Both the position numbers and the translations under genes were made by a program. From NCBI RefSeq assembly GCF_018323985.1, contig NZ_AP024590.1:806001-870000 (forward strand): a stretch of DNA of 64,000 nt. The letters run 5' to 3'. Below, one piece after another: positions 52,199-60,677 of this stretch. This DNA comes from Enterobacter kobei. GTDB lineage: Bacteria > Pseudomonadota > Gammaproteobacteria > Enterobacterales > Enterobacteriaceae. The stretch's first letter is position 1. The number at the start of each line of letters is the position of its first letter. The notes beneath the pieces were generated by a model. That model worked only from the letters and a program-made list of their open reading frames with translations, searched no databases and was not told where the DNA came from.

Positions 52199-52264
52199 TT
52201 TCAGCGCGCTTCGCTAAAGCACGCGCTCCCTTTTTCTAACGGCCAAGATACAGGACTACGTAAC

Positions 52265-53344
52265 ATGTCTAAAATTTTCGATTTCGTAAAACCTGGCGTG
52301 ATCACTGGTGATGACGTTCAGAAAGTGTTCCAGGTAGCTAAAGAAAACAACTTCGCACTGCCAGCAGTTAACTGCGTCGGTACCGACTCCATCAACGCCG
52401 TTCTGGAAACCGCTGCGAAAGTTAAAGCGCCGGTTATCGTTCAGTTCTCCAACGGTGGTGCTGCATTCATCGCGGGTAAAGGCGTGAAAACCGACGTGCC
52501 GCAGGGCGCAGCAATCCTGGGCGCTATCTCTGGCGCGCATCACGTACACCAGATGGCTGAGCACTACGGTGTTCCGGTGATCCTGCACACTGACCACTGC
52601 GCGAAGAAACTGCTGCCGTGGATCGACGGTCTGCTGGACGCGGGTGAAAAACACTTCGCGGCGACCGGCAAACCGCTGTTCTCTTCTCACATGATCGACC
52701 TGTCTGAAGAGTCTCTGGAAGAGAACATCGAAATCTGCTCCAAATACCTGGAGCGCATGTCCAAAATCGGCATGACGCTGGAAATCGAACTGGGTTGCAC
52801 CGGTGGCGAAGAAGACGGTGTGGACAACAGCCACATGGACGCTTCTGCACTGTACACCCAGCCGGAAGACGTTGATTACGCGTACACCAAACTGAACGCT
52901 ATCAGCCCGCGCTTCACCATTGCGGCGTCCTTCGGTAACGTACACGGCGTTTATAAGCCGGGTAACGTGAAACTGACCCCGACTATCCTGCGTGATTCTC
53001 AGGAATACGTGACCAAGAAACACAACCTGCCGCACAACGCTCTGAACTTCGTGTTCCACGGCGGTTCCGGTTCTACTGCGCAGGAAATCAAAGACTCTGT
53101 AAGCTACGGCGTTATCAAAATGAACATCGATACCGATACCCAGTGGGCAACATGGGAAGGTATCCTGAACTACTACAAAGAAAACGAAGCGTATCTGCAG
53201 GGCCAGCTGGGCAACCCGAAAGGCGAAGACCAGCCGAACAAGAAATACTACGATCCGCGCGTATGGCTGCGTGCTGCACAGACGTCCATGATCACCCGTC
53301 TGGAGCAGGCTTTCAAAGAACTGAACGCGGTTGACGTTCTGTAA
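52265..53344 (+). CDS. fbaA: Class II fructose-bisphosphate aldolase
   Basis: Zinc-dependent glycolytic aldolase. 359 residues, E. coli length. Zinc/substrate blocks: HTDHCAKKLLPW (His-Asp-His), ELGCTGGEEDG, NVHGVYKPGNVKL and VFHGGSGS. Start ATG 52265 (MSKIFDFVKPG); the longer frame to 52172 crosses the pgk hairpin. Codon use is highly biased as in pgk. Ends with a strong terminator at 53364. Confidence 0.98.
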   Translation: MSKIFDFVKPGVITGDDVQKVFQVAKENNFALPAVNCVGTDSINAVLETAAKVKAPVIVQFSNGGAAFIAGKGVKTDVPQGAAILGAISGAHHVHQMAEHYGVPVILHTDHCAKKLLPWIDGLLDAGEKHFAATGKPLFSSHMIDLSEESLEENIEICSKYLERMSKIGMTLEIELGCTGGEEDGVDNSHMDASALYTQPEDVDYAYTKLNAISPRFTIAASFGNVHGVYKPGNVKLTPTILRDSQEYVTKKHNLPHNALNFVFHGGSGSTAQEIKDSVSYGVIKMNIDTDTQWATWEGILNYYKENEAYLQGQLGNPKGEDQPNKKYYDPRVWLRAAQTSMITRLEQAFKELNAVDVL

Positions 53345-53363
53345 TCTGAAATAAGCTGTGCAA

Positions 53364-53392
53364 ATGGCTTCCCTCGGGAAGCCATTTTTATT
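53364..53392 (+). terminator. Terminator of epd-pgk-fbaA
   Basis: ATGGCTTCCC, two-base loop as drawn, GGGAAGCCAT, then TTTTTA. A 10-bp perfect stem with a T-run. Confidence 0.9.
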
Positions 53393-53445
53393 TAAGGGTT
53401 AATATTTCGCTTTAAAACATTCATCACACTTATTCATCCATGAGT

Positions 53446-53461
53446 TGTGAGTCAAGGCACA
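53446..53461 (+). promoter_or_regulatory. Possible CRP site upstream of tdcB
   Basis: TGTGAGTCAAGGCACA: TGTGA-N6-GCACA, one mismatch to the CRP palindrome, 170 bp before the tdcB start. E. coli tdc is CRP-dependent, so the site is plausible. The rest of 53393-53630 is AT-rich without a gene. Confidence 0.6.
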
Positions 53462-53630
53462 TAACCTGCCGGACGGGATAAGTATGATCTTTATCGTGAC
53501 GTTGAAAATAATAATGAAGCTATTGCAAACACAATAACCATGATAGGTCGCGAGGGTATTCAAACGAATATCACCGTTTAGCGTAAATTACAGCACGATG
53601 TAATTTATCTCTGGTTATTGCGAGGAAAGG

Positions 53631-54620
53631 ATGCACATTAAACACGATCTGCCCGTCACTATTGATGATATTTTAGACGCTAAGAAAAGACTTGCCGGAC
53701 ATATCTACAAAACCGGTATGCCCCGCTCAAATTATCTCAGCGAATGCTGCCACGGCGACATCTATTTAAAATTCGAAAATATGCAGCGTACCGGCTCGTT
53801 TAAAATACGCGGTGCGTTTAACAAACTCAGTTCCCTCACCGATGAGGAACGCCAGCGTGGTGTGGTGGCCTGTTCTGCCGGTAACCATGCGCAGGGCGTG
53901 TCGCTCTCCTGCGCCATGCTCGGCATTAACGGCAAAGTGGTGATGCCTGTCAGCGCGCCAAAATCGAAAGTTGCCGCCACGACCGATTATTCCGCTCAGG
54001 TGGTGATGCACGGTGAAAACTTTAACGACACCATCGCCAAAGTCAGCGAAATCGTTGAAATGGAAGGGCGCATTTTCATTCCGCCTTACAATGACGAAAA
54101 GGTGATTGCCGGGCAGGGTACGATTGGCCTGGAGATTTTAGAAGATCTCTATGATGTCGATAACGTCATTTTACCTGTGGGCGGCGGCGGCTTAATTGCC
54201 GGTGTGGCGCTGGCCATCAAATCCATTAACCCCACCATTAATATTATCGGCGTGCAGGCTGAAAATGTGCACGGCATGACGGCTTCGTTTCGCGCCGGGA
54301 AAATAACCAGCCATCGCACCACGGGAACGCTGGCGGACGGCTGTGACGTCTCACGCCCCGGTGATTTAACCTTTGCGATCGTCAATGCATTAGTCTCAGA
54401 TATGATTCTGGTCAGCGAAGATGAAATTCGTCACAGCATGTTAGCGCTCATCCAGCGTAATAAGATTATTGCCGAAGGGGCAGGGGCGCTGGCCACTGCC
54501 GCATTATTAAGCGGTAAGCTCGACGATATTATTAAAGGACGGAAAACCGTCAGCCTTATTTCCGGGGGGAATATCGATCTCTCGCGGGTCTCTTCTATTA
54601 CCGGCTCCGGTGAATTTTGA
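53631..54620 (+). CDS. tdcB: Catabolic threonine/serine dehydratase
   Basis: PLP enzyme deaminating threonine to 2-oxobutyrate, used in anaerobic amino-acid breakdown. 329 residues, the E. coli TdcB length. PLP lysine in GSFKIRGAFNKL; glycine loop PVGGGGLIAG; no C-terminal regulatory ACT domain, which separates it from biosynthetic IlvA. GAGGAAAGG precedes the ATG. It stands alone with tdcC between fbaA and mscS, without tdcA or tdcDEFG. Confidence 0.96.
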   Translation: MHIKHDLPVTIDDILDAKKRLAGHIYKTGMPRSNYLSECCHGDIYLKFENMQRTGSFKIRGAFNKLSSLTDEERQRGVVACSAGNHAQGVSLSCAMLGINGKVVMPVSAPKSKVAATTDYSAQVVMHGENFNDTIAKVSEIVEMEGRIFIPPYNDEKVIAGQGTIGLEILEDLYDVDNVILPVGGGGLIAGVALAIKSINPTINIIGVQAENVHGMTASFRAGKITSHRTTGTLADGCDVSRPGDLTFAIVNALVSDMILVSEDEIRHSMLALIQRNKIIAEGAGALATAALLSGKLDDIIKGRKTVSLISGGNIDLSRVSSITGSGEF

Positions 54621-54639
54621 CATCATAAAAGGATATTTT

Positions 54640-55971
54640 ATGAGCACAACTGACAGCACAATTATCAGCCAGAACGAAAATGCGCGTTGGCGTAAATCCG
54701 ATACCACCTGGACGCTGGGATTATTCGGCACGGCCATCGGTGCCGGGGTGTTATTCTTCCCGATCCGCGCCGGTTTCGGCGGCTTAATACCCATTCTCTG
54801 CATGCTGGTACTGGCGTACCCGATTGCCTTTTTCTGCCATCGCGCGCTGGCGCGACTGTGTCTGTCAGGAAGTAACGTATCGGGCAATATTACCGAAACC
54901 GTGGAAGAGCATTTCGGTAAAACCGGCGGCGTGGTGATCACCTTTCTCTACTTCTTCGCCATCTGCCCGCTGCTGTGGATCTATGGGGTGACTATTACCA
55001 ACACCTTTATGACTTTCTGGGAAAATCAGCTCCAGCTGATGCCGCTTAATCGTGGCGTGGTAGCGCTGGCGTTACTGCTGTTGATGGCGGTGGTGATCTG
55101 CTTCGGCAAGGATCTGATGGTCCGGGTGATGAGCTGGCTGGTGTTCCCGTTTATCACCAGCCTGGTGCTGATCTCCCTGTCGCTGATCCCTTACTGGAAC
55201 AGCGCGGTGGTGGACCAGGTTAATATGAGTGAGATTTCACTGCTCGGCCATGATGGCATTCTGGTGACCGTCTGGCTCGGCATCTCCATTATGGTGTTCT
55301 CGTTTAACTTCTCGCCGATTGTCTCGTCTTTTGTGGTCTCCAAACGCGAAGAGTACGACGCGGCGTTCGGCAGGGATTATACCGAGCGCAAGTGCTCACA
55401 GATTATCTCCCGCGCCAGCGTGCTGATGGTGGCGGTGGTGATGTTCTTTGCTTTCAGCTGCCTGTTTACCCTGTCGCCGCAGGATATGGCAGACGCCAAA
55501 GCGCAAAATATTCCGGTGCTCTCTTATCTGGCAAACCACTTCGCCGCCATGTCCGGCAGCAAGTCCTCCTTTGCCACCGCGCTGGAATACGGCGCATCCA
55601 TAATTGCGCTGGTCGCCATTTTCAAATCCTTCTTCGGCCATTATCTCGGCACCCTCGAAGGACTGAACGGGCTGGTGGTGAAGTTTGCGTACAAAGGCGA
55701 TAAAACCCGCGTCTCTACCGGCAAACTGAACACCATCAGCATGCTGTTTATCATGGGCTCCACGTGGATTGTGGCCTATGCGAACCCGAATATTCTCGAT
55801 CTCATTGAAGCGATGGGCGCGCCTATTATTGCTTCGCTGCTGTGCCTGCTGCCGATGTATGCGGTGCGCAAAGTCCCCGGGCTTGCGAAATATCAGGGTA
55901 AAGCCGACAACCTGTTCGTGACCCTCATCGGCCTGCTGACCATCCTTAACATCCTCTACAAACTCGTCTGA
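54640..55971 (+). CDS. tdcC: Threonine/serine:proton symporter
   Basis: 443-residue inner-membrane transporter, same length as E. coli TdcC and very similar throughout (SDTTWTLGLFGTAIGAGVLF, LSGSNVSGNITETVEEHFG, VVSKREEYDAAFGRDYTERK). About eleven membrane segments. Supplies substrate for TdcB, whose gene ends 19 bases upstream. A hairpin terminator follows at 55991. Confidence 0.96.
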   Translation: MSTTDSTIISQNENARWRKSDTTWTLGLFGTAIGAGVLFFPIRAGFGGLIPILCMLVLAYPIAFFCHRALARLCLSGSNVSGNITETVEEHFGKTGGVVITFLYFFAICPLLWIYGVTITNTFMTFWENQLQLMPLNRGVVALALLLLMAVVICFGKDLMVRVMSWLVFPFITSLVLISLSLIPYWNSAVVDQVNMSEISLLGHDGILVTVWLGISIMVFSFNFSPIVSSFVVSKREEYDAAFGRDYTERKCSQIISRASVLMVAVVMFFAFSCLFTLSPQDMADAKAQNIPVLSYLANHFAAMSGSKSSFATALEYGASIIALVAIFKSFFGHYLGTLEGLNGLVVKFAYKGDKTRVSTGKLNTISMLFIMGSTWIVAYANPNILDLIEAMGAPIIASLLCLLPMYAVRKVPGLAKYQGKADNLFVTLIGLLTILNILYKLV

Positions 55972-55990
55972 ACGGTTAAAAATGCCACGG

Positions 55991-56015
55991 CGGAGAGGGA
56001 AACCTCTCCGTTAAT
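55991..56015 (+). terminator. Terminator after tdcC
   Basis: CGGAGAGG, GAAA loop, CCTCTCCG, then TTAATT. A perfect 8-bp stem 20 bases after tdcC. Confidence 0.75.
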
Positions 56016-56123
56016 TCGTTGAAATCTGGCAGATGATCTTTTTTATGGTTACCCTTTGTTGACCTGCCTCACGCCAGTAACGTGAGCGTGACGCTTTTTT
56101 GGCAAGAAAAAAAGGAACCGTAA

Positions 56124-56996
56124 ATGGACGATCTTAACGTGGTTGGTAGCATCAATAGCGCAGGGGGATGGCTGGTACATAATCAGGCATTACTGCTGAG
56201 TTATGCGGTGAATATCGTGGCGGCTATCGCCATCATCATCATCGGGATGATCATCGCGCGTATCATTTCCAACGGCCTCAACCGCCTGATGCTGGCGCGA
56301 CATATTGACGCCACTGTGGCTGACTTTTTATCGGCGCTGGTGCGCTACGGCGTTATTGCCTTTACGCTGATTGCCGCGCTGGGGCGCGTCGGGGTGCAAA
56401 CCGCCTCGGTGATCGCCGTGCTGGGTGCCGCCGGTCTGGCTGTGGGTCTGGCCTTACAAGGCTCGCTGTCGAACCTCGCCGCAGGCGTGCTGCTGGTAAC
56501 CTTCCGTCCGTTCCGCGCGGGGGAATATGTTGATTTGGGCGGCGTGGCCGGTACCGTGCTGCACGTGCAAATCTTCTCTACCACGCTGCGCTCCGCCGAT
56601 GGCCGTTTCGTGGTGATCCCGAATGGTAAAATCATTGCCGGGAACATCATTAACTTCTCCCGTGAGCCGGTGCGCCGCAACGAGTTTATCATCGGCGTGG
56701 ATTACGACGCGGATATCGATCTGGTCAAAAAGCTGCTGACGGAGATCATTGAATCGGACGATCGTATTCTGAAAGATCGCGAAATGACCGTGCGCATGAA
56801 CGAACTGGGCGCGTCGTCCGTGAACTTTGTGATCCGTGTCTGGAGCAACAGCGGCGATCTGCAAAGCGTTTACTGGGATGTACTGGAACGTATTAAAAAG
56901 ACGTTTGATGCCAACGGTATTAACTTCCCGTATCCGCAGATGGATGTGCATCTGAAGCGCGATAAGGCGGAGAAGCAGGCAGAAGCTGAAGCCTGA
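56124..56996 (+). CDS. mscS: Small-conductance mechanosensitive channel
   Basis: Inner-membrane channel opening under hypo-osmotic tension. 290 residues. Three membrane helices (about 28-58, 68-92, 96-128); the pore-lining helix is the Gly/Ala-rich VLGAAGLAVGLALQGSLSNLAAGVLL seen in parts as GAAGLAVGLALQGS. A beta-domain (FRPFRAGEYVDLGGVAGTV) and cytoplasmic cage follow. AAGGAACC precedes the ATG. Between tdcC and argO. Confidence 0.97.
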   Translation: MDDLNVVGSINSAGGWLVHNQALLLSYAVNIVAAIAIIIIGMIIARIISNGLNRLMLARHIDATVADFLSALVRYGVIAFTLIAALGRVGVQTASVIAVLGAAGLAVGLALQGSLSNLAAGVLLVTFRPFRAGEYVDLGGVAGTVLHVQIFSTTLRSADGRFVVIPNGKIIAGNIINFSREPVRRNEFIIGVDYDADIDLVKKLLTEIIESDDRILKDREMTVRMNELGASSVNFVIRVWSNSGDLQSVYWDVLERIKKTFDANGINFPYPQMDVHLKRDKAEKQAEAEA

Positions 56997-57007
56997 ACTG
57001 AGCATTA

Positions 57008-57083
57008 ATGCCCGGCGTCATTGCCGGGCGACGACGCTGTCTTGCCCGGCCTACAGGTCATACACCGGCCGGGCAACCTATTA
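57008..57083. repeat. REP-type palindromes after mscS
   Basis: GCCCGGCGTCATTGCCGGGC followed by a second arm (TTGCCCGGCCTACA ... GGCCGGGCAA). A short BIME between mscS and argO, which run in the same direction. Confidence 0.75.
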
Positions 57084-57178
57084 TTAACTTCACTTATCCC
57101 CGATTAAAATTATCCATTTCCGCTAATAACTCACGCCCGGTATAGTCGCCGCATTCTTTAGCAGCGTGAGTAGTCAAC

Positions 57179-57811
57179 ATGTTAACTTATTATATTCAAG
57201 GGCTTGCCCTCGGCGCGGCCATGATTTTACCTCTCGGTCCACAAAATGCCTTTGTGCTGAATCAGGGCATTCGCCGTCATCACCATTTACTGGTCGCCTC
57301 GCTGTGCGCGGTGAGCGATTTGCTGCTGATTTGTGCAGGGATCTTTGGCGGCAGCGCATTGCTGATGCAGTCGCCGTGGCTGCTGGCTATCGTCACCTGG
57401 GGCGGCGTGGCGTTCTTGCTGTGGTACGGCTTTGGCGCGCTGAAGACGGCGCTCGGCAGCCAGCCTGAACTCGCCAGTGACGAGGTTTTAAAGCAGGGCC
57501 GCGGGCGGATCATCGCCACCATGCTCGCCGTGACCTGGCTTAATCCTCATGTTTATCTCGATACCTTTGTGGTGCTCGGCAGCCTGGGCGGGCAACTGGC
57601 CGATACGCCAAAACGCTGGTTTGCCCTTGGCACCATCAGCGCCTCGTTCCTGTGGTTTTTCAGCCTTGCGTTGCTGGCAGCCTGGCTTGCTCCGCGTCTG
57701 CGCACGGCCACGGCACAACGTATCATCAATACGCTGGTGGGCCTGGTGATGTGGTTTATCGCCTTCCAGCTGGCGCGCGAAGGCATCCACCATTTGCAGG
57801 CGTTGTGGTAA
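57179..57811 (+). CDS. argO: Arginine exporter
   Basis: LysE/RhtB-family amino-acid exporter, 210 residues, with about six hydrophobic segments; opens YYIQGLALGAAMILPLGPQN, the family's conserved first helix, and has TWLNPHVYLDTFVVLGS. ArgP, encoded nearby at 58760-59653, activates argO in E. coli in response to arginine or canavanine. Confidence 0.96.
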   Translation: MLTYYIQGLALGAAMILPLGPQNAFVLNQGIRRHHHLLVASLCAVSDLLLICAGIFGGSALLMQSPWLLAIVTWGGVAFLLWYGFGALKTALGSQPELASDEVLKQGRGRIIATMLAVTWLNPHVYLDTFVVLGSLGGQLADTPKRWFALGTISASFLWFFSLALLAAWLAPRLRTATAQRIINTLVGLVMWFIAFQLAREGIHHLQALW

Positions 57812-57907
57812 TCAGACCATACCTTATGGACAAGTGCGCTGAAATGGCTAAGCTTGCTCGCAGAAGCCTGTATTTTTGGGCGATAGTCATGACATGGAGG
57901 AACTACA

Positions 57908-58672
57908 GTGAAGTTTAACGTTATAGCCCTGGCAGCAATGGTTGGATTAGGTGCGATGTCGGTACAGGCAAATGAATTGCCGAACGGGCCGCACATCGTT
58001 ACTTCGGGCACGGCGAGCGTCGATGCGGTTCCGGATATTGCCACCCTGGCAATTGAGGTCAACGTAGCGGCTAAGGATGCGGCCTCTGCCAAGAAACAGG
58101 CAGACGATCGCGTGGCACAGTATCTGGGTTTCCTTGAGAAAAACGGCGTTGCCAAGAAAGACATCAACTCCGCCAACCTGCGCACCCAGCCGGATTACGA
58201 CTATCAGGACGGCAAAAGCATTCTGAAAGGCTACCGCGCGGTGCGGAGTGTGGAAGTTACCCTGCACGAGCTGGACAAACTCAACTCGCTGCTCGATGGC
58301 GCGCTGAAAGCCGGTCTGAACGAAGTCCGTTCAGTCACCCTGGGCGTGGCACAGCCGGAAGAGTACAAAGACAAAGCGCGTAAAGCGGCAATTGACGATG
58401 CGAAGCATCAGGCTGAACAGCTGGCAGCAGGCTTTAACAGCAAGCTGGGTCAGGTGTACAGCGTGCGCTACCACGTTTCCAACTATCAGCCGACCCCGAT
58501 GGTCCGCATGATGAAAGCCGACGCAGCCCCGGTCTCTGCTCAGGAAACCTACGAGCAGCCGACCATCCAGTTTGACGATCAGGTGGATGTGGTGTTTGAA
58601 CTGCAACCAGGTGCGAACACAGCACCGGCACAGTCCACCCCTGCCAGCGAGTCGGCTCCGGCAGCGCAGTAA
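57908..58672 (+). CDS. yggE: SIMPL-domain protein YggE, exported
   Basis: 254 residues starting at GTG 57908 (GGAGG about seven bases upstream). Signal peptide LAAMVGLGAMSVQA, then one SIMPL/DUF541 domain (TSGTASVDAVPDIATLAIEV) and an Ala/Pro/Ser tail. YggE lowers oxidative stress in E. coli by an unknown route; it probably works in the periplasm. Confidence 0.94.
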   Translation: MKFNVIALAAMVGLGAMSVQANELPNGPHIVTSGTASVDAVPDIATLAIEVNVAAKDAASAKKQADDRVAQYLGFLEKNGVAKKDINSANLRTQPDYDYQDGKSILKGYRAVRSVEVTLHELDKLNSLLDGALKAGLNEVRSVTLGVAQPEEYKDKARKAAIDDAKHQAEQLAAGFNSKLGQVYSVRYHVSNYQPTPMVRMMKADAAPVSAQETYEQPTIQFDDQVDVVFELQPGANTAPAQSTPASESAPAAQ

Positions 58673-58680
58673 GGTTAGTT

Positions 58681-58757
58681 GTGTGCCGGGTGGCGCTTAC
58701 GCTTACCCGGCCTACATCCATACGCAGGCCCGGCAAGCACAGCGCCGCCGGGCAAAA
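58681..58757. repeat. BIME between yggE and argP
   Basis: GTGCCGGGTGGCGCTTACGC then TTACCCGGCCTACAT, followed by an inverted CAGGCCCGGCAAGC...GCCGCCGGGCAA. Same family as the units at 38633-38785; separates convergent genes. Confidence 0.88.
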
Positions 58758-58759
58758 TC

Positions 58760-59653
58760 CTAATCCTGACGCAATACCCGATGACCGTGCGCGAGCAGCG
58801 CGTCGGTGACGTTGCGCATCATGCGGCTTTCTGGTGCAAAGCGGTGCCAGTAGAGCATCCGGCGCTGGAACAGGCCTGGCGTCAGGTCGATCAGCTCGCC
58901 GCTGTCTAACTCTCTTTCGATTTGCAAATGCGGGATCATGCAACAGGTGGTGCCCTGTCGCGCCAGCTGTACGAAGGCTTCCGAGGAGTTAACGATATGG
59001 CACGGCACGCTGCCCGGCGGCAGGTCGAAATTCTGCTGTAAAAACGCCTGATGCATATCATCCAGATGGTCGAACGCTACAGCCGGGGCTTTCAGTAGAG
59101 CCTGGCGGGTCACGCCGTTCGGAAAATAGCGCTCGGCAAAGGCTTTCGAGCCAACAAACAGGTAATCCAGCGCGCCCAACTGATCCACGAGGCAGCTTGG
59201 CAGTGCCTGTGGCTGGATCGACACCGCGCCGACCACTTCACCACGGCGTAGCCGCTCCTGGGTGCGGGTTTCGTCTTCAACCTGCAAATTCAGGCGGATC
59301 GGCGAATCGGCCAGCACCGGGGCCAGCGCCGGTAACAGCCAGGTTGCCAGACTGTCGGCGTTGACCGCCAGCGACAGCAGCAGCGGCGTTGAACCTATCT
59401 GCTCATCCCCGAGCCACTCCTCTTCCAGCAGCTCTACCTGACGCAGCAACGCCAGCAGTTTTTGCCCCTGTTCGGTCGGGCGCGGCGGCACGGTACGCAC
59501 CAGCAACGGCTGACCAAACATATTCTCAAGCTGTTTAATGCGCTGAGAAACGGCGGACTGAGTGATACACAGCTTTTGCGCGGCGCGCTCAAAGCCACGC
59601 TCCCGGATGACCGCGTCAAGCGCCTGTAATGTTCTGTAGTCAGGACGTTTCAT
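58760..59653 (-). CDS. argP: LysR-type regulator ArgP (IciA)
   Basis: 297-residue LysR regulator, E. coli length. N-terminal winged HTH (MKRPDYRTLQALDAVIRERG, FERAAQKLCITQSAVSQRIK), C-terminal effector-binding domain. Activates argO with arginine and responds to lysine. Start at ATG 59651-59653; the longer frame to 59752 would overlap rpiA's leader. Divergent from rpiA. Confidence 0.97.
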   Translation of the reverse strand: MKRPDYRTLQALDAVIRERGFERAAQKLCITQSAVSQRIKQLENMFGQPLLVRTVPPRPTEQGQKLLALLRQVELLEEEWLGDEQIGSTPLLLSLAVNADSLATWLLPALAPVLADSPIRLNLQVEDETRTQERLRRGEVVGAVSIQPQALPSCLVDQLGALDYLFVGSKAFAERYFPNGVTRQALLKAPAVAFDHLDDMHQAFLQQNFDLPPGSVPCHIVNSSEAFVQLARQGTTCCMIPHLQIERELDSGELIDLTPGLFQRRMLYWHRFAPESRMMRNVTDALLAHGHRVLRQD

Positions 59654-59764
59654 TGCAATAACTTTATCCCCGTTTGTGATTAGGCGCACTATGACATAAT
59701 TTTGGCGTCCTGGCGGGATGCATTTATAATGCGCACAGGATTTTCTCACCACAGGCCAATGATC

Positions 59765-60424
59765 ATGACGCAGGATGAACTGAAAAAAGCAGTTGGATGG
59801 GCGGCGCTAAAATACGTTGAACCGGGCACTATCGTCGGGGTGGGCACCGGCTCCACGGCGGCGCACTTTATTGACGCGCTGGGCACTATGAAAGGCCAGA
59901 TTGAAGGCGCGGTGTCCAGCTCCGATGCCTCTACGGCGAAACTGCAAAGCCTTGGCATTCACGTTTTTGATCTCAATGAAGTTGATCGTCTGGGCGTGTA
60001 CGTTGACGGCGCTGATGAAATCAACGGTCAGATGCAGATGATCAAGGGCGGTGGTGCGGCCCTGACCCGCGAGAAAATTATCGCGTCGGTGGCGGACAAA
60101 TTTATCTGCATCGCCGATGCCTCCAAAGAAGTGGCGATCCTCGGCGCGTTCCCGCTGCCGGTGGAAGTGATCCCGATGGCCCGCAGCGCCGTAGCGCGTG
60201 AACTGGTCAAGCTCGGCGGTCGTCCGGAATATCGTCAGGGCGTGGTGACCGATAACGGCAACGTGATCCTCGATGTACACGGCCTGGAGATCATCGATCC
60301 CATCGCGCTGGAAAATGCCATCAACGGCCTGCCGGGCGTGGTGACGGTAGGGCTGTTCGCCAACCGTGGCGCGGATGTTGCGCTGATTGGCACCGCCGAC
60401 GGCGTGAAAACCATCGTAAAATGA
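59765..60424 (+). CDS. rpiA: Ribose-5-phosphate isomerase A
   Basis: Interconverts ribose-5-P and ribulose-5-P in the pentose phosphate pathway. 219 residues, E. coli length. VGVGTGSTAAHFI (phosphate loop), VDGADEIN (catalytic Asp), KGGGAALTREK. ATG 59765 gives MTQDELKKAVGWAAL; upstream in-frame ATGs add unconserved residues. A hairpin follows at 60429-60449. Confidence 0.97.
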   Translation: MTQDELKKAVGWAALKYVEPGTIVGVGTGSTAAHFIDALGTMKGQIEGAVSSSDASTAKLQSLGIHVFDLNEVDRLGVYVDGADEINGQMQMIKGGGAALTREKIIASVADKFICIADASKEVAILGAFPLPVEVIPMARSAVARELVKLGGRPEYRQGVVTDNGNVILDVHGLEIIDPIALENAINGLPGVVTVGLFANRGADVALIGTADGVKTIVK

Positions 60425-60428
60425 TCTG

Positions 60429-60449
60429 ACGGGGAGCATGCCTCCCCGT
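60429..60449 (+). terminator. Hairpin after rpiA
   Basis: ACGGGGAG, five-base loop, CTCCCCGT, four bases beyond the rpiA stop. It is followed by an A-run, so it is weak as a classical terminator on this strand. Confidence 0.5.
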
Positions 60450-60677
60450 GAAAAAAAATTTGCGCGCCAGATTTTGGTGACATGTATCACGTTTTTAAAC
60501 CTGCTCTGATTTTCCTGCCGCAATCGTTTTCTTTTCCAGCATTTTCCTCTGCCAAATTCCGCTGTATGACTTTTCTTCAGAGCGCCGACGCAAACGTTCA
60601 TATTGCTGCAATAGTTTTTTTTGATATGTTGGCTAAAGCGAACACACACATAAGTTAAGACAAACAGGGTCGGGGAA

